A stretch of DNA of 56,996 bases from Sphingobacterium allocomposti. GTDB lineage: Bacteria; Bacteroidota; Bacteroidia; Sphingobacteriales; Sphingobacteriaceae. Of the stretch, positions 18,690 through 26,646 are shown piece by piece. Position numbers and translations under genes: made by a program. Location: NCBI RefSeq assembly GCF_008124885.1, contig NZ_VNHX01000029.1, positions 1 through 56,996 on the forward strand, in the 5' to 3' direction. Within the stretch, counting starts at the first letter, position 1. Every line of letters starts with the position of its first letter. A model generated the notes under the pieces. The model searched no databases, was not told the DNA's origin, and saw only the letters and a list, made by a program, of their open reading frames with translations.

Positions 18690-18757
18690 GTATGTCCAAA
18701 ATGTCCGGAATTGGTCCAAATGTCCTTAAATGTCCTAAAACGTCCTTAATGTCCAAA
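18690..18757. repeat. cluster of short ATGTCC-type repeats
   Basis: The word TGTCC (or CGTCC) preceded by A/T occurs about seven times in 68 bp, at irregular spacing of roughly 9 to 15 bases, with AAA or TTAA between copies. On the other strand the unit reads GGACATTT. Function unknown. Confidence 0.6.
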
Positions 18758-18950
18758 ATAGGTATAATTCTTAGATAGATTGGTTTCTTCGCAGCAGCTT
18801 TCGGCGGTCGTCATTCGTCCTTGCAATGAACGAAAAAAGTCAACAAGCAAATTAACCGGCCGTTAGCTGGAGGTAGTTCCGGAGGTAAACATCCTGTTGT
18901 CGACCAATACCGTAGATAAAACCTCATGGGGGGACGAGAACACGATCTAA

Positions 18951-18969
18951 ATCCATATCCGATATGGAT
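18951..18969. promoter_or_regulatory. 19-bp palindrome upstream of acetoacetate-CoA ligase
   Basis: ATCCATATCCGATATGGAT is a perfect inverted repeat around a single C. It lies 95 bases before the ATG at 19064, a plausible operator position. No cognate regulator is encoded nearby. Confidence 0.5.
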
Positions 18970-19063
18970 GGAAAGGGAGTAACCGTCATCGCATCCATTG
19001 CAGACTCAATGAAATCTAGAAAGTTTCTTATCTTTATCTTGTTTTAGCTCCATTATAAACTAT

Positions 19064-21001
19064 ATGAAAACACCGATCTGGATACCAACGGATGACTATA
19101 TGACCGCTTCTGTCATGTATCAATACAAGCGTTACGTGGAGCATCGTTTCGGAGTGGAGTTTAAAGATTACGCAGGCCTGCATCAATGGTCCATAGCTGA
19201 TCTTCCGCTGTTTTGGGAGAGTTTATTGGATTTCTTTGGGGTCCGGTTTTCGGGAACATATGAAAAGGCCTTAGTCTACGATCGCGGAGCGGACGACTTT
19301 ATACATGTTAAATGGTTCGACGGAATCTACCTGAGCTATAGTGAGCACATTTTTCTGCATCGTAACGAAGATGATGTAGCCATCAAATATGGTGATGAAC
19401 GGGTAGACTATGTCACGGTTACCTGGAAAGAGTTGGAAGCCAGCGTTTCCTGTTTACAGCAATTTTTACTGGAAAAAGGTATAAAAAAAGGAGATAGAAT
19501 AGGCGGTGTCTTAAACAATACAATTGAATGTGTTGCTATCTTTCTGGCAGTTAATAGTATTGGTGCTATTTGGACCTGCTGTTCGCCTGATTTTGGTATT
19601 AAAGGAATTGTTGACCGCCTGGCGTTAGTCGAGCCGAAACTATTGTTTACGGAATCTACCTATCAGTATAATGGAATAAAATTTGACAAGCAGGCTATAA
19701 AGCTGGACATAGAGCAGCAAATTCCGACGGTGAGCGAAATCGTGGAAGTACACGGCTCTACGTGGAATCAAATTTTTCAATCGTTTCTTCCAACGGTACT
19801 TTCCTTCGAGCGGGTTCCATTTGATTTTCCGATCTGGATATTATATTCTTCGGGAACGACAGGTCGTCCCAAAGCTATAACCCATCGTACAGGGGGCAAT
19901 CTTCTCGAACACTATAAAGCTTTGGCGCTGCACCAGAACGTACAAAAAGGAGATAATTTCCTATGGTATACCACGACCGGATGGATGATGTGGAACTACG
20001 CGTTATCGAGTCTGCTATGTGGTGCTACATTATGCCTTTACAATGGTTCAATCACCTATAGGGAGCATACACGTTTCTGGGACTTTGTCCGACGTTCGGA
20101 GGTCGACCATTTAGGCTCGGGAGCTTCTTACTTTGCATCAATTCATGAGTTGACGATACCAGACTACCGGCCAAAGGTGATAGGTTCAACGGGTTCCCCT
20201 TTACCGGATGCCACGTTTGAAAATATACACGACAAATTTCCGGATACGCCTATTATCTCCCTAAGCGGGGGAACTGATGTCTGCAGTGCTTTTCTGTCGG
20301 GGTGTCCGCTTCTGCCCGTGTATGCCGGAGAGATCCAATGCCGGACGCTGGGATCGGATATAGTAGCCTATAATGACGCTGGGCTTGAGGTATACAATGA
20401 AGTCGGCGAGCTGGTCATCAAACAGCCCATGCCGTCCATGCCGCTATGTTTCTGGAACGACAAGGGGGATACCAAATATAGGGAAAGCTATTTTTCAGGG
20501 TTTTCCAATGTATGGAGCCACGGCGATTGGATACTCATTACCGGAAATGGGGGAATACGGATGTTCGGACGTTCGGATGCCACGTTAAACCGCGGAGGAG
20601 TAAGAATAGGAACCGCAGAGATTTATAACGCTGTGCAGGCTGTGGAACACGTGTCCGATAGTCTGGTAATAGCTACTGAAGAGACGTCTGCACATTCGAA
20701 GATGATACTTTTCTTAAAGCTGGACGGGAAGATCCTACTGTCGGACGTCGTCCCAAAAATTAAGGCAGCGCTGCGAGAGCAGTACAGTCCACGGCACATC
20801 CCTGATCTGTATTATCGCGTGAGCGATATACCGTACACCCTGAGCGGAAAAAAGCTGGAGATACCGATAAAGAAAATTTTTTCAGGGACCCCGCCTGAAA
20901 AAGCAGTGATTACGGATGTTATACGCAACCCGGAAAGTGTTTCGGACTTCCTGAAAATCTACAACGAAGAGCTGAAAAAAGCGAACGGCCAGTCGTATTG
21001 A
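19064..21001 (+). CDS. acetoacetate-CoA ligase
   Basis: A 645-aa acyl-adenylate-forming enzyme that activates acetoacetate to acetoacetyl-CoA. The AMP-binding motif YSSGTTGRPKAITHR lies near residues 261-275, with GTDVCSAF and HGDWI motifs downstream and the Lys-bearing SGKKLEIPIKK near residue 605. N-terminal ACAS-type segment and overall length fit the acetoacetyl-CoA synthetase family (AacS). The product of HMG-CoA lyase, encoded 3 kb away, is acetoacetate, so this enzyme would complete the leucine pathway of the cluster. Confidence 0.93.
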   Translation: MKTPIWIPTDDYMTASVMYQYKRYVEHRFGVEFKDYAGLHQWSIADLPLFWESLLDFFGVRFSGTYEKALVYDRGADDFIHVKWFDGIYLSYSEHIFLHRNEDDVAIKYGDERVDYVTVTWKELEASVSCLQQFLLEKGIKKGDRIGGVLNNTIECVAIFLAVNSIGAIWTCCSPDFGIKGIVDRLALVEPKLLFTESTYQYNGIKFDKQAIKLDIEQQIPTVSEIVEVHGSTWNQIFQSFLPTVLSFERVPFDFPIWILYSSGTTGRPKAITHRTGGNLLEHYKALALHQNVQKGDNFLWYTTTGWMMWNYALSSLLCGATLCLYNGSITYREHTRFWDFVRRSEVDHLGSGASYFASIHELTIPDYRPKVIGSTGSPLPDATFENIHDKFPDTPIISLSGGTDVCSAFLSGCPLLPVYAGEIQCRTLGSDIVAYNDAGLEVYNEVGELVIKQPMPSMPLCFWNDKGDTKYRESYFSGFSNVWSHGDWILITGNGGIRMFGRSDATLNRGGVRIGTAEIYNAVQAVEHVSDSLVIATEETSAHSKMILFLKLDGKILLSDVVPKIKAALREQYSPRHIPDLYYRVSDIPYTLSGKKLEIPIKKIFSGTPPEKAVITDVIRNPESVSDFLKIYNEELKKANGQSY

Positions 21002-21104
21002 CGGAGGCCGAATTTTCCTTTAAGCTCGGTAGAGATAAACTACCGGCCAAGTAGGGAGGAAGTAATAGCAATCTGAATATTATAGCGCCCATTATTGTCC
21101 GAAA

Positions 21105-21152
21105 GCCTTCGACAGAGCCTGTGCTGAGCCTGCCGAAGTGCTCAGCCTGACA
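21105..21152. repeat. REP-like dispersed repeat, copy 1
   Basis: A segment of about 48 bp, including GAGCCTGCCGAAGTGCTCAG, whose reverse complement recurs at 28827-28865 with near identity. The segment has internal inverted symmetry (AGCCTG and CAGGCT words). It sits between the convergent acetoacetate-CoA ligase and carboxylase genes. Confidence 0.85.
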
Positions 21153-21198
21153 AGATCATCCAGTTCGCTTAAAGTTAGTCCTGAAAGTAGACTTTGGA

Positions 21199-22806
21199 TT
21201 ATACTTGTATTACACCAAGACGATAAGCTTCAAAAACCGGTTGATGATTAGCGGCTTCTATGCCCAGCGATATGATTTTACGGGTTTCGCATGGATCAAT
21301 GACGCCGTCCACCCATAGTCTCGCTGCAGCATAATATGGGCTGAGCTGTTCGTTATACTGTCTTTCGATTTTTGACATCCACTCTTCTTTCTGTTGCTTA
21401 TCTAATTCGATATTTTTAGCTTTCAGCGCCGCTTCTTCAATTTGCAATAGTGTCTTTCCCGCCGATGCGCCGCTCATCACAGCCATATTGGCTGTCGGCC
21501 ACGCATAAATCAGCCGGGGATCATACGCTTTGCCGCACATCGCATAATTGCCCGCGCCATAGCTGTTGCCAACGATAAACGTAAACTTCGGAACAACGGA
21601 GTTAGCCATGGCGTTGACCATTTTTGCACCGTCCTTAATGATTCCGCCGTGTTCCGATCTGGATCCAACCATGAATCCGGTGACATCCTGGAAAAATATC
21701 AACGGTATTTTCTGTTGGTTGCAGTTCATGATAAAGCGGGCTGCTTTGTCCGCGGCATCAGAGTATATTACACCTCCCATCTGCATTTCGCTGCTATTTC
21801 CCGGCTTTTTAGCTTTCACGATTTCCCGTTGGTTAGCCACGATTCCTACCGCCCATCCGTCTATGCGGGCCAATCCGCAAAGGATGGTTTTGCCGTATTC
21901 TTTTTTATACTCCTCCAGCGTTCCCCTGTCGACAATGCCTTTTAACAGCTCGCGCATATCATATGGTTTAAGCCTATCCACTGGCAGGTAGGTATGGAGG
22001 AATTGGGAGTCGTATTCCGGTTCCCGGGCAGCTACGCGCGAAAAATTGCTGGCGGCATTTGAACCGAACTTGTCTACAATACTTTTGACAGCGTCCAGGC
22101 AGCTTTCGTCGTCGGGATATCGGTTGTCCGTGACGCCGGAAATTTCGCAGTGTGTCGAAGCGCCTCCCAGCGTTTCGTTATCGATAACTTCGCCAATGGA
22201 TGAACGTACCAGATAGGAGCCAGCCAGAAAAACCGATCCGGTTCCCTCCACGATCAGCGCGTAGTCAGACATGATGGGAAGGTAGGCTCCGCCTGCTACA
22301 CAAGGGCCCATAATAGCGGCTATCTGAGGAATTCCCATCGCGGATATTTTAGCATTGTTACGGAACACGCGGCCAAAATGCTCCTTATCGGGAAAGATCT
22401 CGTCCTGCATAGGTAAATATACGCCGGCTGAATCAACCAGATAGATGATAGGCAGGTGATTTTCCATGGCTACCTCCTGCGCCCGTAAATTCTTTTTTGC
22501 AGAAATAGGAAACCAGGCACCAGCCTTTACGGTAGCGTCATTGGCAACCACGACACAGAGCCGGCCACTTACATACCCGAGGACTACGACGACGCCTCCG
22601 TTGGGGCATCCTCCATGTTCTTCGTAAAGGCCGTCGCCAGCAAACTTGCCTATTTCCGTATATGGACGTTCATGGTCTAAAAGATAAAAAATCCGCTCCC
22701 ACGCGGTTAACTTGCCTTTTTCCTTATGTTTTTGGATTTTATCTATGCCGCCGCCCAATTGAAGTTTTTCATTCTTTCGTTTCAAAAGTTCCAATAATTC
22801 TTGCAT
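21199..22806 (-). CDS. acyl-CoA carboxylase beta subunit, probably methylcrotonyl-CoA carboxylase
   Basis: A 535-aa carboxyltransferase that transfers carboxyl from carboxybiotin to an acyl-CoA. Motifs include GGCPNGGVVVVLGYVSGR near 65-82, the oxyanion region AIMGPCVAGGAYLP near 163-176, and FIVGNSYGAGNYAMCGKAYDPR near 425-446, typical of the methylcrotonyl-CoA and geranyl-CoA branch. The neighbours (acyl-CoA dehydrogenase, HMG-CoA lyase, hydratase relative) support methylcrotonyl-CoA in leucine breakdown. The biotin-carrying alpha subunit is absent from the window. The gene diverges from the dehydrogenase gene across 122 AT-rich bases. Confidence 0.9.
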   Translation of the reverse strand: MQELLELLKRKNEKLQLGGGIDKIQKHKEKGKLTAWERIFYLLDHERPYTEIGKFAGDGLYEEHGGCPNGGVVVVLGYVSGRLCVVVANDATVKAGAWFPISAKKNLRAQEVAMENHLPIIYLVDSAGVYLPMQDEIFPDKEHFGRVFRNNAKISAMGIPQIAAIMGPCVAGGAYLPIMSDYALIVEGTGSVFLAGSYLVRSSIGEVIDNETLGGASTHCEISGVTDNRYPDDESCLDAVKSIVDKFGSNAASNFSRVAAREPEYDSQFLHTYLPVDRLKPYDMRELLKGIVDRGTLEEYKKEYGKTILCGLARIDGWAVGIVANQREIVKAKKPGNSSEMQMGGVIYSDAADKAARFIMNCNQQKIPLIFFQDVTGFMVGSRSEHGGIIKDGAKMVNAMANSVVPKFTFIVGNSYGAGNYAMCGKAYDPRLIYAWPTANMAVMSGASAGKTLLQIEEAALKAKNIELDKQQKEEWMSKIERQYNEQLSPYYAAARLWVDGVIDPCETRKIISLGIEAANHQPVFEAYRLGVIQV

Positions 22807-22928
22807 ATAGAGGTCTTTTTTTAAAATCTAAATTTATAAGTGGTATTTGCTTGATAATTTGTGAAAATTTTAAATTACGGATATTTTTTTATAATTTTCA
22901 TAAATCCAATATAAACTTACGAAATATT

Positions 22929-24077
22929 ATGTTACGTGCATACGAAAACGAACAATTAACTTTGGTTAGGGAGAGCGCAAGGCATTTTTCCAACGACTTT
23001 ATCAAGCCTCATGTTATGAGCTGGGATGAAGAGCAATATTTTCCTATAGAGCTTTTTAAAAAATTGGGCGAGTACGGTTTTATGGGGATTCTTGTACCCG
23101 AGGTTTACGGCGGTGCGGGACTGGATTATCAGGCTTACATCACCATACTCGACGAGATATCGCAGGTGTGTGGCTCCATCGGACTATCCGTAGCAGCTCA
23201 CAACTCGCTATGTACTAATCATATCTTGTCTTTTGCAAATGAGGAGCAAAAACAAAGGTATTTGCCTAAGTTGTCCACAGCGGAATGGATAGGGGCATGG
23301 GGTCTGACAGAAACCGGCTCGGGCTCGGACGCCGGCGGACTGGCAACGACGGCTGTGAGAGAAGGCGACTATTATATTCTAAATGGGTCGAAGACATTTA
23401 TTACACATGCCATTAGCGGCGATGTAGCGGTAGTTATGGCGCGTACCGGCGAAAAAGGAGACAAGAAGGGGGTAACCGCATTTATTCTCGAGAAGGGAAT
23501 GGAAGGCTTTTCTGCGGGAAAGAAAATTGATAAGCTCGGAATGCGGGCTTCGGAGACAGCGAGCCTGTTTTTTGACAACTGCCGCGTCCATAAGGATCAG
23601 GTTATCGGCAAAGAGGGAGAAGGATTCGTGCAGGCCCTGAAGCTGCTGGATGGCGGACGTATATCGATCGCCGCTCTTTCGCTGGGAATAGCCAGGGGAG
23701 CTTATCTGTGTGCGTTGCGTTATGCCAATGAAAGAGAGCAGTTTAACCAGAAAATATTTAATTTCCAGTCTATCGCCTTTACACTGGCCGACATGGCTAC
23801 TAAAATTGAGGCAGCGGAACTGCTTATCAGGCAGGCAGGCCAATTAAAAGATTCCGATAAAAGGGTGACCAAGGAAAGCGCTATGGCAAAGCTGTTTGCT
23901 TCTGAAGTGGCTGTGGAGGTGTCTAATGAAAGTGTTCAGATCCATGGAGGGTATGGCTTTACCAAAGATTATCCGGCAGAGAAATACTTTAGGGATGCCA
24001 AACTCTGTACCATTGGAGAAGGTACCAGCGCTATTCAACGTATGGTCATATCACGCGAAATAAAAGATGATGTCTGA
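22929..24077 (+). CDS. acyl-CoA dehydrogenase
   Basis: A 382-aa FAD enzyme that oxidises acyl-CoA to enoyl-CoA. The ATG at 22929 gives MLRAYENEQLTLVRESARHF; the open frame extends farther upstream but that part overlaps the divergent carboxylase gene. Motifs are WGLTETGSGSDAGG near 120-133, the substrate-site region LLDGGRISIAALSLG near 239-253, and QIHGGYGFTKDYPAEKYFRD near 337-356. The catalytic base appears to be Glu in IGEGTSAIQ near the C-terminus, as in short-chain enzymes; typical isovaleryl-CoA dehydrogenases have Gly-Ala there. So the gene context suggests isovaleryl-CoA, while the base position suggests a short-chain type. Confidence 0.92.
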   Translation: MLRAYENEQLTLVRESARHFSNDFIKPHVMSWDEEQYFPIELFKKLGEYGFMGILVPEVYGGAGLDYQAYITILDEISQVCGSIGLSVAAHNSLCTNHILSFANEEQKQRYLPKLSTAEWIGAWGLTETGSGSDAGGLATTAVREGDYYILNGSKTFITHAISGDVAVVMARTGEKGDKKGVTAFILEKGMEGFSAGKKIDKLGMRASETASLFFDNCRVHKDQVIGKEGEGFVQALKLLDGGRISIAALSLGIARGAYLCALRYANEREQFNQKIFNFQSIAFTLADMATKIEAAELLIRQAGQLKDSDKRVTKESAMAKLFASEVAVEVSNESVQIHGGYGFTKDYPAEKYFRDAKLCTIGEGTSAIQRMVISREIKDDV

Positions 24078-24915
24078 TAAAGTACAATTGGTAGATTGCC
24101 CGCGGGATGCTATCCAGGGAATACATTCTTTTATTCCTACCGGAAAGAAAGTAGCCTATCTGCAGAGGCTGATCGATAGCGGATTGTTCGACTTTCTGGA
24201 TTTTGGCAGCTTTGTTTCGGCAGGAGCAGTGCCCCAGATGGCTGACAGCGAGGATGTCGTCCGCGCCATTGGCGGGAAATCCGCTACAAAACTGATAGCT
24301 ATCATCGCCAATGAGCGGGGAGCCCACACCGGCAAAAAATATTCCGCCATTGATTATTTAGGTTACCCCTTTTCGATGTCGGAGACGTTCCAGCGCCGCA
24401 ACACGAACCGCTCTATAGACGAAGCGTTTGATACCGTCAAGCGGTGTCAGGAAATATTGGATGGAGGGCCGGCGTTAATGATCTATGTGTCGATGGCCTT
24501 CGGGAACCCATACGGAGATACGTGGGATCCGGACATTGTGCTGGGATGGATGGAGAAACTCAGTAACGTAGGGATAGGGAAGTTCTCCATAGCCGACACC
24601 ACAGCGGAAGCTTCTCCGGAACAGATAGAGCAACTTTTCGGGCAGGTAAGAATGGAATTTCCCGATGCCGAGCTCAGCATACATCTGCACAGCCGCCCGG
24701 CAAATGCCCTATCCAAGGTCGAAGCAGCATATAAGGCCGGATGTAGGATCTTCGAAGGGGCAATCATGGGCTATGGCGGCTGTCCTTTTGCGCAGGACGA
24801 TCTGGTAGGTAACATTCCATCGGAACTTTTAATAAATAGATTTGGCAGAAGCGGCCATATCGCTATAGATTTGCTCATGGATGAATTTCAACAAATGTTA
24901 CGGCATGAACTATAA
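24067..24915 (+). CDS. hydroxymethylglutaryl-CoA lyase
   Basis: A 282-aa TIM-barrel enzyme that cleaves HMG-CoA to acetoacetate and acetyl-CoA. Visible are DCPRDAIQG near 8-16 (conserved Arg-Asp and Gln), the metal-binding HLH near 200-202 and GYGGCPFAQ with the conserved Cys near 239. The ATG overlaps the last 11 bases of the dehydrogenase gene, which implies coupled translation; a second ATG follows at once (24070). The 3' end likewise overlaps the next gene. Confidence 0.93.
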   Translation: MMSDKVQLVDCPRDAIQGIHSFIPTGKKVAYLQRLIDSGLFDFLDFGSFVSAGAVPQMADSEDVVRAIGGKSATKLIAIIANERGAHTGKKYSAIDYLGYPFSMSETFQRRNTNRSIDEAFDTVKRCQEILDGGPALMIYVSMAFGNPYGDTWDPDIVLGWMEKLSNVGIGKFSIADTTAEASPEQIEQLFGQVRMEFPDAELSIHLHSRPANALSKVEAAYKAGCRIFEGAIMGYGGCPFAQDDLVGNIPSELLINRFGRSGHIAIDLLMDEFQQMLRHEL

Positions 24916-25615
24916 CTATATACGCACAGATACGGCAGCACATGTATTTACCTTAACGCTTGCTCGGCCTGAAAAGCGAAATGCCTTTACGCCGTCTATG
25001 GTCAGCGAGATAGCACATGCACTGGATATTGCTAATAAAGACGACACCATAAAACTGGTACTCGTACGGGCTGAAGGTCCGGTATTCTGCGCCGGAATGG
25101 ATTTACATACGTTTAGGGATCCTTCTATGGATGTTGTCAACCCTGCCGTTCCGGTTACCGATAGCTCTCTCGGCGAAGTGATGGACAGTTTGCGTAAGCC
25201 GTCGATAGCAATCGTAGAAGGAGACGTTATTGCAGGTGGTTTTTTGCTTGTACTTGGCTGTACCTATGTATTTGCCCGTTCTGCGGTGCGGTTCCGTTTA
25301 CCAGAGGTAGCTTTGGGGATTTTTCCGTTTCAGGTTATGGCCAGCCTATATAAGGTGATGCCGGAGAAACAGGTGTTGCAGCTCTGTCTTGAAACAGAGT
25401 ACTTCGATATAGAAAAAGCGTTGAGGTTGGGTATAGTGGATGCTATATATGAAGAGGCAGCCGTTACCCAGTTAATTGCGTCGTTCAAAGAACTTGATAC
25501 ACGGACGTTGTCGGCGGGTATAGGTGCATTAAGGAAGCTTCCCAGTATAGCGAAAGACAAACACTATTCTTTTTTAAAGGAATGCCTGGAGAATCTACGC
25601 GATGAGAAGAACTAG
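24905..25615 (+). CDS. enoyl-CoA hydratase/isomerase family protein
   Basis: A 236-aa crotonase-fold protein. The ATG at 24905 overlaps the HMG-CoA lyase stop by 11 bases. Family motifs are RPEKRNAFTPSMV near 18-30, VFCAGMDL near 61-68 (oxyanion hole) and the LPEVALGIFP region near 138-147. In the position of the first catalytic Glu (GGxE of hydratases) this protein has Leu (AGGFLLVLGC), whereas the second Glu, in LPEV, is kept. Position in the cluster suggests 3-methylglutaconyl-CoA hydratase, but loss of one catalytic Glu makes an isomerase or other activity possible. Confidence 0.88.
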   Translation: MNYNYIRTDTAAHVFTLTLARPEKRNAFTPSMVSEIAHALDIANKDDTIKLVLVRAEGPVFCAGMDLHTFRDPSMDVVNPAVPVTDSSLGEVMDSLRKPSIAIVEGDVIAGGFLLVLGCTYVFARSAVRFRLPEVALGIFPFQVMASLYKVMPEKQVLQLCLETEYFDIEKALRLGIVDAIYEEAAVTQLIASFKELDTRTLSAGIGALRKLPSIAKDKHYSFLKECLENLRDEKN

Positions 25616-25623
25616 TTTGCCTG

Positions 25624-26376
25624 TTAATTCAGGTCGCTCCGTTTTTCGATCCAAAAGTTGTTGAACCCTAATCCGATCTGGATTTCCAGCAGTTTCTGTT
25701 GCAGCATTTCCAGCATGGCCAGAAAGTTATAAACAAACTGAACTTTGTTTTCAGAGTGAGCCCGCATCTGCTGAAAGTCGAGTTTGCTGTTGATCTCTAT
25801 GAGTTCGGCAATCGCTTTTTTCTGCTGTTCTATGGTGTACGGATATTTGACGACCGTATGCGTCACTTCCTGTATCCTATGCCGGAAGTTGAACATCAGC
25901 TTCTCGTAGACGACGAGCAGCCTGTATAAGTCAAATGTGTCTAGCTGCTCCTCGGTGTTGTCCTTTTTCCGCGCGATCCTGTTATCTTTTGTTACATTGC
26001 CCCTGCTGTGTAGTCTGCCGCGTGCGTCCTCCAGCTCGCGCAATTTTTCGCATACCTCCTTAAACTGTTTATATAGAATAAGCTTTTGCGTAAGTTCTTT
26101 CTTTAAATCTATTTCATTTTCAGCTTCGTCAAGTTCCGGGCGTGGCAGCAACATCTTGGCTTTAATACGCATCAAAGTAGAGGCAACGAAGATAAACTCG
26201 CTCGCCAGCTCTATATTTAGTGATTGCATCTGCTGAATGTAATCCAAAAAGTCGTCTGTAATTTTTGAAATAGGAATATCATGTATATTCAGTTCGTCTC
26301 TTTCGATAAAAAACAAAAGTAGATCAAACGGTCCTTCAAACTGTTCCAGTTTTATTTCGTAAGCTTCGCTCTGCAT
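25624..26376 (-). CDS. scpA: segregation and condensation protein A
   Basis: A 250-aa kleisin, the bridging subunit of the SMC-ScpAB chromosome condensin. The N-terminus YEIKLEQFEGPFDLLLFFIE is diagnostic. A helical middle with acidic and basic charges and a C-terminal winged-helix segment (about 180-245) follow. ScpB and SMC are not here. The gene converges on the hydratase gene with only 8 bases between the stops. A -7-like TATTTTTG on the minus strand (plus 26385-26392) is the only promoter hint. Confidence 0.94.
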   Translation of the reverse strand: MQSEAYEIKLEQFEGPFDLLLFFIERDELNIHDIPISKITDDFLDYIQQMQSLNIELASEFIFVASTLMRIKAKMLLPRPELDEAENEIDLKKELTQKLILYKQFKEVCEKLRELEDARGRLHSRGNVTKDNRIARKKDNTEEQLDTFDLYRLLVVYEKLMFNFRHRIQEVTHTVVKYPYTIEQQKKAIAELIEINSKLDFQQMRAHSENKVQFVYNFLAMLEMLQQKLLEIQIGLGFNNFWIEKRSDLN

Positions 26377-26603
26377 AGTCGCTTCAAAAATAAGGAATTG
26401 GCCGGAAATAATTTTTTATATTTTCCGGACGTAGCTGGAGGACGTGTTCTGCCAATCGGCACCGAAAGAGAACATTATATTCAGCATCTACACCCCTATT
26501 GGAATCGATAATACAGAGCATAAGACGATTGCAAGATTATCGTTGCACGAAAAACACCAGGCGTGTAAACTTTTATTTGGATTTATTGTTCTGTAGTTTA
26601 ATG

Positions 26604-26629
26604 AATAAGTTGTTAATTTGTAACTTATT
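26604..26629. promoter_or_regulatory. inverted repeat upstream of dxs
   Basis: AATAAGTT (26604-26611) and AACTTATT (26622-26629) form a perfect 8-bp inverted repeat with a 10-base spacer, ending 17 bases before the dxs ATG. It could be an operator or influence mRNA folding near the start. Confidence 0.45.
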
Positions 26630-26646
26630 TATATACAAGAGAAGAT

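Larger units (their letters stand above)
17943..19063. other. 1.1-kb gene-poor region with several inverted and direct repeats
   Basis: No ORF here resembles a known protein. From left to right I see a GC-rich hairpin just after thiL (about 17974-17990), three evenly spaced 12-bp palindromes (18163-18259), an 82-codon GTG-initiated ORF (18309-18557), a cluster of TGTCC words (about 18690-18757) and a 19-bp palindrome (18951-18969) upstream of the acetoacetate-CoA ligase gene. The region may hold regulatory sites or an unannotated RNA. Confidence 0.6.

Noticed and set aside
18523..18756. 77-codon minus-strand ORF in the gene-poor gap
   Set aside because: Its N-terminus is only the translation of the TGTCC repeat cluster, and the rest has no motif.
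22662..22928. N-terminal extension of the acyl-CoA dehydrogenase
   Set aside because: It overlaps the divergent carboxylase gene, and the family N-terminus starts at 22929.
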